Shown here one piece after another: positions 33,639-41,391 of a DNA stretch of 64,000 nucleotides (position 1 is its first letter; every line of letters begins with the position of its first letter). The notes under the pieces are model-generated. The model saw only the letters and a list, made by a program, of their open reading frames with translations, ran no database searches and was not told the DNA's origin. The translations under genes and the position numbers were made by a program. Source of the DNA: Dielma sp000508965 (GTDB lineage Bacteria; Bacillota_I; Bacilli_A; Erysipelotrichales; Erysipelotrichaceae); NCBI GenBank assembly GCA_000508965.1, contig BAHV02000002.1:194503-258502 (forward strand). Reading direction: 5' to 3'.

Positions 33639-33977
33639 ATGAAGAAACCTATGGTTGACATCGCATTTGATTTGATGTCGAAGAAAAAGAAACCCGTATT
33701 ATTTTTAAAGCTGTGGGAAGAAGTTGCCCAAATCGACGGTTTGACTCCCCAACAGGCAGACGATAATATAGCTCAGTTCTATATGGATTTAGGCCTTGAT
33801 AATCGCTTTGTTCATATGGGTGAAAACAAATGGGATTTAAGATCCCGTCACACCTTTAATGAAGTTGTAGTTGATACTGATGCATTGATCATTGATGAAA
33901 ATGATGGTGAAGAGGATGAACTGGAGCTTCTTGATGAAGAAGAGGAAAAAGACGAAATCGTTGAGGATAAATATTAA
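33639..33977 (+). CDS. rpoE: RNA polymerase delta subunit
   Basis: 112 aa. The N-terminal HARE-HTH domain (residues 1-75: PMVDIAFDLMSKKKKPVLFL, KLWEEVAQI, FYMDLGLDNRFVHMGENKWDLRSR) binds core polymerase. The C-terminal tail, residues 85-110, is acidic (ENDGEEDELELLDEEEEKDE) and displaces nucleic acid. The tail is much shorter than the roughly 80 residues of B. subtilis delta. Its place after argS matches the Bacillota order. AGGAG precedes the start. Confidence 0.93.
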   Translation: MKKPMVDIAFDLMSKKKKPVLFLKLWEEVAQIDGLTPQQADDNIAQFYMDLGLDNRFVHMGENKWDLRSRHTFNEVVVDTDALIIDENDGEEDELELLDEEEEKDEIVEDKY

Positions 33978-33982
33978 TCAAC

Positions 33983-34006
33983 AGCCAGGTGAATGCCTGG
34001 CTTTTA
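33983..34006 (+). terminator. Terminator of ywiB-argS-rpoE
   Basis: AGCCAGG-TGAATG-CCTGGCT perfect 7-bp stem, then TTTATA. Confidence 0.85.
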
Positions 34007-34010
34007 TAAT

Positions 34011-34034
34011 GAAAAAAACACCCGTGAGGGTGTT
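34011..34034 (-). terminator. Terminator of the CNNM/CBS gene
   Basis: ACACCC-GTGA-GGGTGT stem (34018-34033). On the minus strand it is followed by TTTTTTT. It lies back to back with the rpoE terminator. Confidence 0.85.
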
Positions 34035-35334
34035 AATTAATTTTAAGCTTGACTTTCTCAATACATTTATCCTTTACTTCAAGGATCTCAAAATATAAAT
34101 CGTCGATCTTAATCGTATCTTTTGCGTCATTATCAGGAATAATCCCCAATTGATCAATCAGATAACCGTTGAGTGTTTCATGATTCTCTGAATGCAGTGA
34201 CAGCTTTAACTGTTCGTCAAGATCATCGAGTGTAATTGATCCGGCAATAATGTAGCTGCCATCAGCCGTTTTGATAATCGCTTCACTTGGTTCGTCATCC
34301 TCATCCGATATATCGCCGACAATTTCTTCCACAAGGTCTTCCATGGTAATAATGCCAGCAAAACCGCCGTATTCATCAATCAGAATAGCCATGTATATTT
34401 TAGCTTTCTGCATCTTTTTGAACAATACATCAATTTTAATACTTTCGGGTACAAAATAAGGCTTTTGAAGAATCGCTTTAAGATCGATTTTATCAAAGCC
34501 ATGCTGCTTTGCTTCAAGGATCAAATCCTTTAAATGCAGGATGCCGATAATCTCATCCTGATCATTTTGATAGACAGGAATTCTTGAATATCGCATAGCC
34601 AGCAGTTCATCTAAGTTCTGATTTAGATTTTCATCAAGATCAAGCATGTAAACATCGGGGCGCGGAGTCATAATTTCATAAGCCAGCTTGTCATCAAATT
34701 CAAAGATACTCTCCATGAATTCCTTGCCTGTCTCATTAATTACACCGCTCTGTGTACCGGCGGCCAGCAATGCCTTGATTTCCTCCTCGGATACAGCATC
34801 CTCAATATCATCTTGATTCATATGGAAAAGCTTCAATAACGCGGTAACGGATACCGAGAGAATCTTGACAAAGGGAGCTGCAATTTTTGATACAAATATG
34901 ATAATATTCACGCTTGCCAATGATACCTGTTCACTCTTCTGCAGGGCGATACGTTTAGGAAACAGTTCACCAAACACAAGGGTGAAGTATGACAGAATCA
35001 CGGTTACAATGACCACGGCAATCGTTTCGCTGTAAGGCAGATTGAAATGATTGAAGAAGTCGGCAAGGTAAACCGAGATACCGGTAGCGGCACTGGCACT
35101 GGCAAAGAAGCCGGCCAGCGTAATGGCTACCTGAATCGTTGACAGAAAGCGGTTCGGCTCATCAATCAGCTCTAAGAGCTTTTGTGCCTTGCGGTTGCCT
35201 TCTTGGGCCAGCGCTGATATTTTTGTTTTATTGAGTGATACAACCGCCATTTCTGATGCGGCAAAGAAAGCGTTGATGCCGGTTAAGGCAATGAGTAATA
35301 AAATCTGTAAGAATAGATCGGGATCAATGTCCAT
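34033..35334 (-). CDS. CNNM/CorC-type membrane protein with CBS pair
   Basis: 433 aa. An N-terminal DUF21/CNNM transmembrane domain (residues 1-190: LIALTGINAFFAASEMAVVS, conserved basic stretch, SYFTLVFGELFPKRIALQ) is followed by two CBS domains (about 205-325: MTPRPDVYMLDLDENLN, MRYSRIPVYQNDQDEIIGIL) and a C-terminal CorC_HlyC domain (345-430: AIIKTADGSYIIAGSITLDD). Members export or regulate Mg2+ (MpfA/YhdP type), with the CBS pair sensing Mg-ATP. ATG 35334 is chosen over a GTG at 35346 that overlaps AGGAGG. Confidence 0.9.
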   Translation of the reverse strand: MDIDPDLFLQILLLIALTGINAFFAASEMAVVSLNKTKISALAQEGNRKAQKLLELIDEPNRFLSTIQVAITLAGFFASASAATGISVYLADFFNHFNLPYSETIAVVIVTVILSYFTLVFGELFPKRIALQKSEQVSLASVNIIIFVSKIAAPFVKILSVSVTALLKLFHMNQDDIEDAVSEEEIKALLAAGTQSGVINETGKEFMESIFEFDDKLAYEIMTPRPDVYMLDLDENLNQNLDELLAMRYSRIPVYQNDQDEIIGILHLKDLILEAKQHGFDKIDLKAILQKPYFVPESIKIDVLFKKMQKAKIYMAILIDEYGGFAGIITMEDLVEEIVGDISDEDDEPSEAIIKTADGSYIIAGSITLDDLDEQLKLSLHSENHETLNGYLIDQLGIIPDNDAKDTIKIDDLYFEILEVKDKCIEKVKLKIN

Positions 35335-35451
35335 TCGATCATCCACCTCCTAATAAATTGAAAAAATAATAACATAAGACAGACGAAAAAGCAAATGACG
35401 TCTTTGTCACACAAAAAAGCTATATTTTATGCAAAGGTTGCAGTTTTAGGC

Positions 35452-35480
35452 TTTCAATTTGATGTTAGTTTGAGTATAAT
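35452..35480 (+). promoter_or_regulatory. Promoter of fba
   Basis: TTTCAA (35452-35457), 17-bp spacer, TATAAT (35475-35480). It is followed by AAAAGGAGGAATT. Confidence 0.65.
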
Positions 35481-35515
35481 ACTTGTGTATAACCAATAAA
35501 AGGAGGAATTTATTT

Positions 35516-36382
35516 ATGGCATTAGTATCAGCAAAAGAAATGCTTGAAAAAGCACATGCAGGTCATTATGCAGTTGGTCAATTCAATATCAATAACCTTG
35601 AATGGACAAAAATGATTTTATTAGCAGCTCAGGAAACAAATTCACCAGTTATCTTAGGTGTAAGTGAAGGCGCTGGAAAATACATGACCGGTTACAAAAC
35701 AGTAGCTGACATGGTTAAAGCTATGATCGATGAAATGGGTATCACTGTACCTGTTGCATTACATTTGGATCACGGTTCATATGAAGGTGCTAAAAAATGC
35801 ATCGAAGCTGGTTTCTCTTCAGTAATGTTTGATGGATCTCACTATCCATTTGAAGAAAACGTTGAAAAATCAAAAGAAATTATCGCTTTAGCTCATTCAC
35901 AAGGCATTTCTGTTGAATGTGAAGTTGGCGCTATCGGCGGTGAAGAAGACGGCGTTATCGGCAGCGGTGAAGTTGCTGATCCTGAAGAATGTGCTAAGAT
36001 TGCAGCATTAGGCGTAGATATGCTGGCTGCAGGTATTGGTAACATTCACGGTAAATATCCTGAAAACTGGAAAGGTTTGAACTTTGATGTACTTGCTGAA
36101 ATCCAAGCTAAAACTAACGGTAAACCATTAGTTCTGCACGGTGGTTCAGGGATTCCTACTGACATGATCAAAAAAGCTATCTCTTTGGGTGTTTCTAAGA
36201 TCAATGTTAACACTGAGTGTCAGTTAGTATTTGCTGACGCAACTCGTAAATACATCGAAGCAGGCAAAGACTTGGAAGGCAAAGGCTTTGACCCACGTAA
36301 ATTATTAGCTCCTGGCTGCAATGCAATCAAGGAACTGGTTATTGATAAAATCAAAGAATTTGGTTCTGACAATCAGGCTTAA
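35516..36382 (+). CDS. fba: Class II fructose-bisphosphate aldolase
   Basis: Zinc-dependent glycolytic aldolase, 288 aa from ATG 35516, which follows AAGGAGG; an upstream in-frame ATG at 35483 overlaps the leader. Motifs: GQFNINNLEW, LHLDHGSYE (catalytic Asp and Zn-binding His near residue 84), GAIGGEEDGV (mobile loop with Glu), GIGNIHGKYP (Zn His) and LHGGSGIP (Zn His and phosphate site). Codon choice is visibly more uniform than in neighbouring genes, as expected for a highly expressed enzyme. Monocistronic with its own promoter and terminator. Confidence 0.96.
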   Translation: MALVSAKEMLEKAHAGHYAVGQFNINNLEWTKMILLAAQETNSPVILGVSEGAGKYMTGYKTVADMVKAMIDEMGITVPVALHLDHGSYEGAKKCIEAGFSSVMFDGSHYPFEENVEKSKEIIALAHSQGISVECEVGAIGGEEDGVIGSGEVADPEECAKIAALGVDMLAAGIGNIHGKYPENWKGLNFDVLAEIQAKTNGKPLVLHGGSGIPTDMIKKAISLGVSKINVNTECQLVFADATRKYIEAGKDLEGKGFDPRKLLAPGCNAIKELVIDKIKEFGSDNQA

Positions 36383-36395
36383 TTTAAGAAATAAT

Positions 36396-36418
36396 GCTGG
36401 CTGTATGCCAGCTTTTTC
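36396..36418 (+). terminator. Terminator after fba
   Basis: GCTGGC-TGTAT-GCCAGC followed by TTTTTCTTT. A separate hairpin CCTGTT-GAGA-AACAGG follows at 36425-36440, within the -35 region of the next promoter (TTGAGA, 16 bp, TATACT at 36451-36456). Confidence 0.85.
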
Positions 36419-36494
36419 TTTGTTCCTGTTGAGAAACAGGTGATTTGTGCTATACTTTAAGTAGTTATATACCATTAAAGGAGTGTGTACGACG

Positions 36495-37766
36495 ATGGCT
36501 AAGAAGAACGATGTTTTGAAAAAGAAAATCGAAAAGAAAGCAGAAGCAGTCAAAGAGGTTATAGGGGAAGAACCAGCTGTTGAACCTAAAAAGATTACAG
36601 CCGCTGAAGAACCTAAGAAAATTGCCGCAAAAGCAGCGCCGAAGAGAATTTCCGCAAAAGAAACTCCTAAAAAAATAACGGCTAAGGAAGAACCTAAAAA
36701 AATCGCCGCCAAGGCAGCGCCTAAGAAGCTTGAAAATAAGGCTGAGCCGGAAGAAAAAGAAGCGGCAGCTGCTGTGGAAGTGAAGAAGGCAGTTCGTAAG
36801 AGCAAAGTCAAGACGGAAACGCCTAAGGCTGAAGCAAAACCGAAAAAAGCGGTGAATGCTAAGACAGAGACGCCTGAGGAAAAGGCTAAGCCAACTCGTA
36901 GGACAACGAAAAAGGCTGTTGGGGAAGCCAAAGAAGATAAAACGAAAAAAGCTGTAAAACGGCCTGCTAAAGAAGCCGAAGCAGAAGCGGTTGTTTTACC
37001 GTTCACCGCAGAAGAAGGTATTCAGAAGATGAATGCAATGAATATTTTCTATACTTTTGATGAATATCATCGCTTATTGATTGAAAATGAAACAATTACA
37101 AAAGCCATTGAGGCGATCATTGATGAATGCAGGCTGGTAGATTTTGACCGTTCGGTGCTCGAGGTGCTGTATGGTGATCTGGTACGCCGTGTTGATGTGA
37201 AGACCAGCGATTTCAAGGCGATGAAGAAAACGCTTGAAGAAATTATGAACCGCAAGACAACTAGCTTTGAGGAAGATTCACAGCTATACCACGATGCTTT
37301 CTATTTTGCCGGCAAGCTGTTGGAATACGGTGAACGTTTCAAATTATCAACAACTGATAAATTAAAGGCATGGATCGGTGTAGATATGGTTCAATACTAT
37401 AATTTCTACATGGATATGGCTTTAAAGGTATTGCCTGAATGGGCAGATAAAGATGTGGATATTTATGAGGATTTCATGAGTGAGGTATGCACGCAGTTTA
37501 CGGATTTGTGTGCTGAATTAGAATTCCGCTTCCAGATCGATCTGGCTGATATTCAGATTGCTCATGGCTTTTACAGCAAGGGTGATTCAACGTTTGAATA
37601 TTTGCTGAGAGAAAATGAAATCAAGGATTATATCTATTATCGTTATGCGCATGCCTATGTTGATATTAATTTAGATAAGGCTAAATGGATTGCTAACCGG
37701 GCATTTGCTGTTGTTGATAAACGTTATGTTTATTATCCATTGCTTGTTGAAATTGCAAATCGTTAA
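36495..37766 (+). CDS. Protein with histone H1-like Lys/Ala/Pro repeats and an unknown helical domain
   Basis: 423 aa. Residues 1-160 are low complexity and highly charged, built from repeated units such as EEPKKIAAKAAPKRISAKE then TPKKITAKEEPKKIAAKAAP, and later KAEAKPKKAVNAKTETPEEK. This looks like eukaryotic H1 tails or bacterial Hc1/AlgP-like nucleoid proteins. From about residue 165 to the end is an ordered, aromatic-rich, mostly helical domain (AMNIFYTFDEYHRLLIENET, VQYYNFYMDMALKVLPEWAD, YYRYAHAYVDINLDKAKWIA) that I do not recognise. ATG 36495 is chosen because a GTG at 36483 overlaps AAGGAG. It has its own promoter and terminator, immediately before the rsmG-noc-parAB block. Function unknown. 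Confidence 0.75.
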   Translation: MAKKNDVLKKKIEKKAEAVKEVIGEEPAVEPKKITAAEEPKKIAAKAAPKRISAKETPKKITAKEEPKKIAAKAAPKKLENKAEPEEKEAAAAVEVKKAVRKSKVKTETPKAEAKPKKAVNAKTETPEEKAKPTRRTTKKAVGEAKEDKTKKAVKRPAKEAEAEAVVLPFTAEEGIQKMNAMNIFYTFDEYHRLLIENETITKAIEAIIDECRLVDFDRSVLEVLYGDLVRRVDVKTSDFKAMKKTLEEIMNRKTTSFEEDSQLYHDAFYFAGKLLEYGERFKLSTTDKLKAWIGVDMVQYYNFYMDMALKVLPEWADKDVDIYEDFMSEVCTQFTDLCAELEFRFQIDLADIQIAHGFYSKGDSTFEYLLRENEIKDYIYYRYAHAYVDINLDKAKWIANRAFAVVDKRYVYYPLLVEIANR

Positions 37767-37772
37767 AGACTC

Positions 37773-37802
37773 AGGAGAAATCGCAAGGTTTCTCCTTTCT
37801 TT
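37773..37802 (+). terminator. Terminator after the repeat protein gene
   Basis: AGGAGAAA (37773-37780) pairs with TTTCTCCT (37789-37796), followed by TTCTTTG. Confidence 0.8.
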
Positions 37803-37899
37803 GATTTTATGGTTTTATTAAAAAAGCTCACTTTCCAGTGGATAGTTATTCAGCTTTAGCGGTTTTTTTGATATAATATGACTTACTGGAGGAATATTG

Positions 37900-38619
37900 A
37901 TGACAGCAAATTTTACACAGGACACATTTTATGAGACGCTCAGGTGTCATGGCATCGAGTTAAGCGATAAGCAGAAGCAGCAGTTTGATGTTTATGCAAA
38001 GATGCTTGTGGAATGGAATGAAAAAATGAATTTAACGGCGATTACGCAGATTGATGAAATTTATGAAAAGCATTTTCTTGATTCCATTTTACCAAGCTTT
38101 GTTTTTGATATCAGCGGTTCTTTGTGTGATGTTGGCGCAGGAGCCGGTTTCCCATCAATTCCTCTGAAAATCGTATATCCGCAGTTATCGGTCACGATTA
38201 TAGAAACTTTGGGGAAAAGAGTTACGTTCTTAAATGAATTAGTTAAAGCACTGGCACTGGAGGATGTTCAATGCCTGCATGCGCGTGCGGAAGAGGCATG
38301 TGCGGATTTCAGGGAGAGCTTTGATCATGTAACAGCTAGAGCAGTGGCAAATTTGCCGATGCTTTCTGAATTATGTATTCCTTTTATTCGGGTCGGCGGC
38401 AGTTTTATCGCCATGAAGGGCGCCGGCGGTCACGAAGAGGTGGAGGCAGCCAAGAAAGCGATTCGGGTTTTAGGCTGTGAGCTGAGAAACAGCAGTGATG
38501 TGAATTTGAGTGACGGATCTTTAAGGGTAAATGTTGAATTTGTGAAGGTTAAATCAACGCCGAAGCAATATCCGAGGGCGTTTGCTAAGATTAAGAAGAA
38601 TCCGTTAAGAGGAGAATAG
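37900..38619 (+). CDS. rsmG: 16S rRNA (guanine-N7) methyltransferase
   Basis: SAM-dependent enzyme (GidB) that methylates G527 of 16S rRNA in the 530 loop. 239 aa from ATG 37900, preceded by GGAGG; a TTG one codon earlier is less likely. The N-terminal helices contain VEWNEKMNLTAIT, the SAM motif is CDVGAGAGFPSIPLKI near residue 72, and the later HVTARAVANLPMLSELCIPFI is typical. Loss gives low-level streptomycin resistance in other species. It begins the segregation block rsmG-noc-parA-parB. Its usual partner mnmG lies 16 kb away. Confidence 0.95.
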   Translation: MTANFTQDTFYETLRCHGIELSDKQKQQFDVYAKMLVEWNEKMNLTAITQIDEIYEKHFLDSILPSFVFDISGSLCDVGAGAGFPSIPLKIVYPQLSVTIIETLGKRVTFLNELVKALALEDVQCLHARAEEACADFRESFDHVTARAVANLPMLSELCIPFIRVGGSFIAMKGAGGHEEVEAAKKAIRVLGCELRNSSDVNLSDGSLRVNVEFVKVKSTPKQYPRAFAKIKKNPLRGE

Positions 38620-38622
38620 AAG

Positions 38623-39381
38623 ATGAAAGAAACGAAGATTATACCGATTGAGCGGATCGTGCCCAATCCTTATCAGCCGCGGTTGGAATTTAATGAAGAA
38701 TCGCTGTTTGATCTGGCTCAGTCGATCCGGGAGAATGGTCTGATTCAGCCAATTTCAGTTCGTGAGGCAAAGGGACATTTTGAAATTGTAGCCGGTGAGC
38801 GCCGTTTCAGAGCCATGCAGCTGCTGGGTATGACAGAGGTCAGCGCTTATGTGATGGATGCTGATGAGATGCAGATGGCTGAACTAGCGCTTGTGGAAAA
38901 TGTACAGCGTGAGAATTTAAGTGCGATTGAGGAAGCGAAGGCTTATCTTCAAATCATGAAAATAACCGGCTGCACACAAAGTCAGCTGGCAATGAAGATG
39001 GGTAAATCACAAAGCTCAATTGCGAACAAAATTCGTCTGTTGAATCTTGATGATAATATTCAAAATGCTGTTTCCAGTAAAATTATTACGGAGCGTCACG
39101 CACGGGCGCTGATCGGTGTGGAAAATGAGAAACAGCAGGAATTTCTTGAAAAGATCGTTAAAAAGGGTCTGAACGTTGCTCAGACAGAGAAATTAGTTCA
39201 GGAATCAATGAATCATGAGAAGAAAACGCGTGTTAAAGGCTTCGCCCGTGATATCCGAGTTGCGGTGAATACGGTGAAACAGGCGTTCTCTATGATCTTG
39301 AAAACCGGTATCAATGCCGAATTAAATGAAGTTGAAACGGACGATGATTATCAAATGATCATTCGTTTCCCCAAGAGTTAA
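38623..39381 (+). CDS. noc: Nucleoid occlusion protein, ParB family
   Basis: 252 aa. ParB-type CTP-binding N-terminal domain: VPNPYQPRLEFNEESLFDLA and GERRFRAMQLLG; central HTH: TQSQLAMKMGKSQSSIANKIRLL; C-terminal dimer domain: VNTVKQAFSMILKTGINAE. It lacks the basic MxxGLGxxF-like N-terminal peptide that ParB uses to stimulate ParA, and has the short positively charged N-terminus that Noc uses for membrane contact. Position between rsmG and parA matches B. subtilis noc. It would bind NBS sites and block division over the nucleoid. No NBS was seen in the window. Confidence 0.88.
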   Translation: MKETKIIPIERIVPNPYQPRLEFNEESLFDLAQSIRENGLIQPISVREAKGHFEIVAGERRFRAMQLLGMTEVSAYVMDADEMQMAELALVENVQRENLSAIEEAKAYLQIMKITGCTQSQLAMKMGKSQSSIANKIRLLNLDDNIQNAVSSKIITERHARALIGVENEKQQEFLEKIVKKGLNVAQTEKLVQESMNHEKKTRVKGFARDIRVAVNTVKQAFSMILKTGINAELNEVETDDDYQMIIRFPKS

Positions 39382-39396
39382 GAAGGAAGTGTACAT

Positions 39397-40176
39397 ATGG
39401 GTAAAATTATTGCAGTTTCAAATCAGAAGGGCGGCGTTGGCAAAACAACGACGAGTATTAATCTGGCTGCAGGCTTAGGTTATCTGGGCAAAAAGGTACT
39501 ATTGGTTGATTTTGATCCGCAGGGCAATGCTTCTCAGGGTGTCGGCGCATCCTTAAAGGGAAATCAGCTCAGCGTATATAATCTGATCATGGAAGATTAT
39601 CATGTGAAGGATATCCGCAAAACTTTATCAACACCGCCGATTGATGTAGTGCCTTCCAATATTTCACTGGCTGGCGCTGATTTGCAGATGATTAAATTCG
39701 AAGTAGGCAAAGAAATGCTGCTGAAGAATAAACTGGATGAGGTAAAGGATGAATATGATTTCATTATCATTGACTGTCCGCCGTCATTGGGTCTGCTGAA
39801 TACGAATGCTTTGACAGCAGCTGATGCAGTCATGATTCCTATTCAGTGTGAATATTACGCATTAGAGGGTGTTACTCAGCTTTTGCTGACGATCCGCCTT
39901 GTGCAGCAGCTATTTAATAAGAATCTGATTATTGAGGGTGTACTGCTGACGATGTTTGATGCTCGTACTAAATTAAGCGTTGAGGTTCAGCAGGAAGTGC
40001 GCAAGCATTTTAAAGAGCGGGTTTATAAGAACTATATTCCGCGTAACATTAAATTGTCGGAAGCGCCTTCCCATGGCCAGTCAATTTTTGAATATGATAT
40101 TCGCTGTGACGGAGCCAAGGCTTATGCGGGCTTAGCCAGCGAAGTAGTTAAACAAAACAGTGAGGAGGCGGCATAA
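39397..40176 (+). CDS. parA: Chromosome partitioning ATPase ParA (Soj)
   Basis: 259 aa. The deviant Walker A is NQKGGVGKTTTSINLAAGL (residues 9-27) with the signature lysine KGGVGKT. Walker A' is VDFDPQGNAS and Walker B is FIIIDCPPSLGLLN. It dimerises on ATP, binds DNA non-specifically and is stimulated by the N-terminus of ParB; in Bacillota it also regulates DnaA. Its stop overlaps the parB start by one base (TAATG). Confidence 0.97.
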   Translation: MGKIIAVSNQKGGVGKTTTSINLAAGLGYLGKKVLLVDFDPQGNASQGVGASLKGNQLSVYNLIMEDYHVKDIRKTLSTPPIDVVPSNISLAGADLQMIKFEVGKEMLLKNKLDEVKDEYDFIIIDCPPSLGLLNTNALTAADAVMIPIQCEYYALEGVTQLLLTIRLVQQLFNKNLIIEGVLLTMFDARTKLSVEVQQEVRKHFKERVYKNYIPRNIKLSEAPSHGQSIFEYDIRCDGAKAYAGLASEVVKQNSEEAA

Positions 40177-41060
40177 TGGCAAAGAAAAAAGAAGAGCCGC
40201 GTATGGGCCAGGGACTGAACGCGATCTTTGGTGATGACATCGGCAGTCTGCTGGAAGATATTCAGCATGGCAATGCAGAGGGCAGCAGTCCTAAAATGGA
40301 ACTGCCCATTGATGAGATCAAACCGAATCCGTATCAGCCGAGAAAACAGTTTGATGAAAAGAAACTGCAGGAACTCTCAGAAAGCATCGCAAGTCATGGT
40401 GTCTTCACACCGATTCTTGTTAAGCAGGGAATTTCCGGTTACGAGTTAGTTGCCGGTGAGCGCCGTCTGCGTGCGGCTAAGCTGGCAGGATTAAAGACAA
40501 TTCCGGGTATTTTGGTGGAATTTGATGATCAGCAGATGATGGAAATCGCACTGCTTGAAAATATTCAGCGTGAAGATTTAAATGCCATTGAGGAAGCGGC
40601 CGGCTATCAAAAAATTATTGAACGCCTTGGTTATACTCAGGAACAGCTGGCTAAGCGGGTCGGCAAATCCCGTGAGCATGTGACCAATATGCTGAGATTG
40701 CTGAAACTGCCGAAGTCAATTCAGAATTATGTCATTGACGGTAAACTTTCAATGGGGCATGTGCGTGCGATGGCTAATGTAGAAGATCATGAAACAATGG
40801 AACTGATTGCGAAACAGGCGATTAATGAAAAGTTGAGTGTAAGAGCCGTTGAAGGTTTAGTGAAAAAACTTCATGAACCAAAGAAACCAACGATTGAAAA
40901 GAAACCGGATGCCCATCTTGCAGATCTGCAGGGCCGGCTTCAGGATAAATTTCAGACTAAGGTTTCACTTGACAATAAGCAATTAGTGATTCATTATCAT
41001 GGATATGATGATCTGAATCGTATATTGGAGATTCTTGACTGTTTAGACGCAGAAGATTAG
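40176..41060 (+). CDS. parB: Chromosome partitioning protein ParB (Spo0J)
   Basis: 294 aa. The N-terminal peptide MAKKKEEPRMGQGLNAIFGD is the ParA-stimulating segment. CTP-binding motifs: NPYQPRKQFDEKKLQELSES and VAGERRLRAAKLAG (residues near 45-100). HTH: TQEQLAKRVGKSREHVTNML. C-terminal dimerisation: LQDKFQTKVSLDNKQLVIHY. It loads at parS (TGTTTCACGTGAAACA) as a sliding clamp. I found no full parS in this window, so the sites must lie elsewhere, although most origins have them close by. Confidence 0.97.
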   Translation: MAKKKEEPRMGQGLNAIFGDDIGSLLEDIQHGNAEGSSPKMELPIDEIKPNPYQPRKQFDEKKLQELSESIASHGVFTPILVKQGISGYELVAGERRLRAAKLAGLKTIPGILVEFDDQQMMEIALLENIQREDLNAIEEAAGYQKIIERLGYTQEQLAKRVGKSREHVTNMLRLLKLPKSIQNYVIDGKLSMGHVRAMANVEDHETMELIAKQAINEKLSVRAVEGLVKKLHEPKKPTIEKKPDAHLADLQGRLQDKFQTKVSLDNKQLVIHYHGYDDLNRILEILDCLDAED

Positions 41061-41061
41061 T

Positions 41062-41391
41062 ATGAAAAAAGTAATTCGATGTGATCTGTGTGATACATGG
41101 ATCGATTCCAGATTATTCAGCGGTATCACACATCTGCGCTGTCCCAAGTGCGGAATGCGTTATCAGCTGGAGCCGGCAAGTATAAAGCGGCATAGTATGC
41201 TGCCGATCGCACTCTGTCTGCTTGCCCTATTTATCAGCTATCGTTTTATTGACAGCAGCCAGCCAATGCTGAAAGTGATTTTTGTATTATGCTTCAGCGG
41301 CGGGGGAACACTAATCGTAAATCGATTATTCCTGAAATATGGCTATTATCAATATGAAAGCGGGAAAGGTGACTCTTATCATGAAAAATAA
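41062..41391 (+). CDS. Zinc-ribbon membrane protein of unknown function
   Basis: 109 aa. The first 35 residues form a zinc ribbon with two CxxC pairs, CDLC and CPKC, separated by about 18 residues. Two hydrophobic segments follow (about residues 48-63 and 72-90), then a short polar tail. It starts one base after the parB stop, with no strong ribosome binding site, and overlaps the following gene by 11 bp, so translation is likely coupled throughout. The arrangement is that of a small membrane-bound nucleic-acid or protein binder. Function unknown. Confidence 0.75.
   Translation: MKKVIRCDLCDTWIDSRLFSGITHLRCPKCGMRYQLEPASIKRHSMLPIALCLLALFISYRFIDSSQPMLKVIFVLCFSGGGTLIVNRLFLKYGYYQYESGKGDSYHEK

Noticed and set aside
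36305..37006. 233-codon open frame on the minus strand rich in Ala, Ser and Phe
   Set aside because: It is the complement of the Lys/Ala/Pro repeat gene; its composition is dictated by those codons and there is no ribosome binding site.
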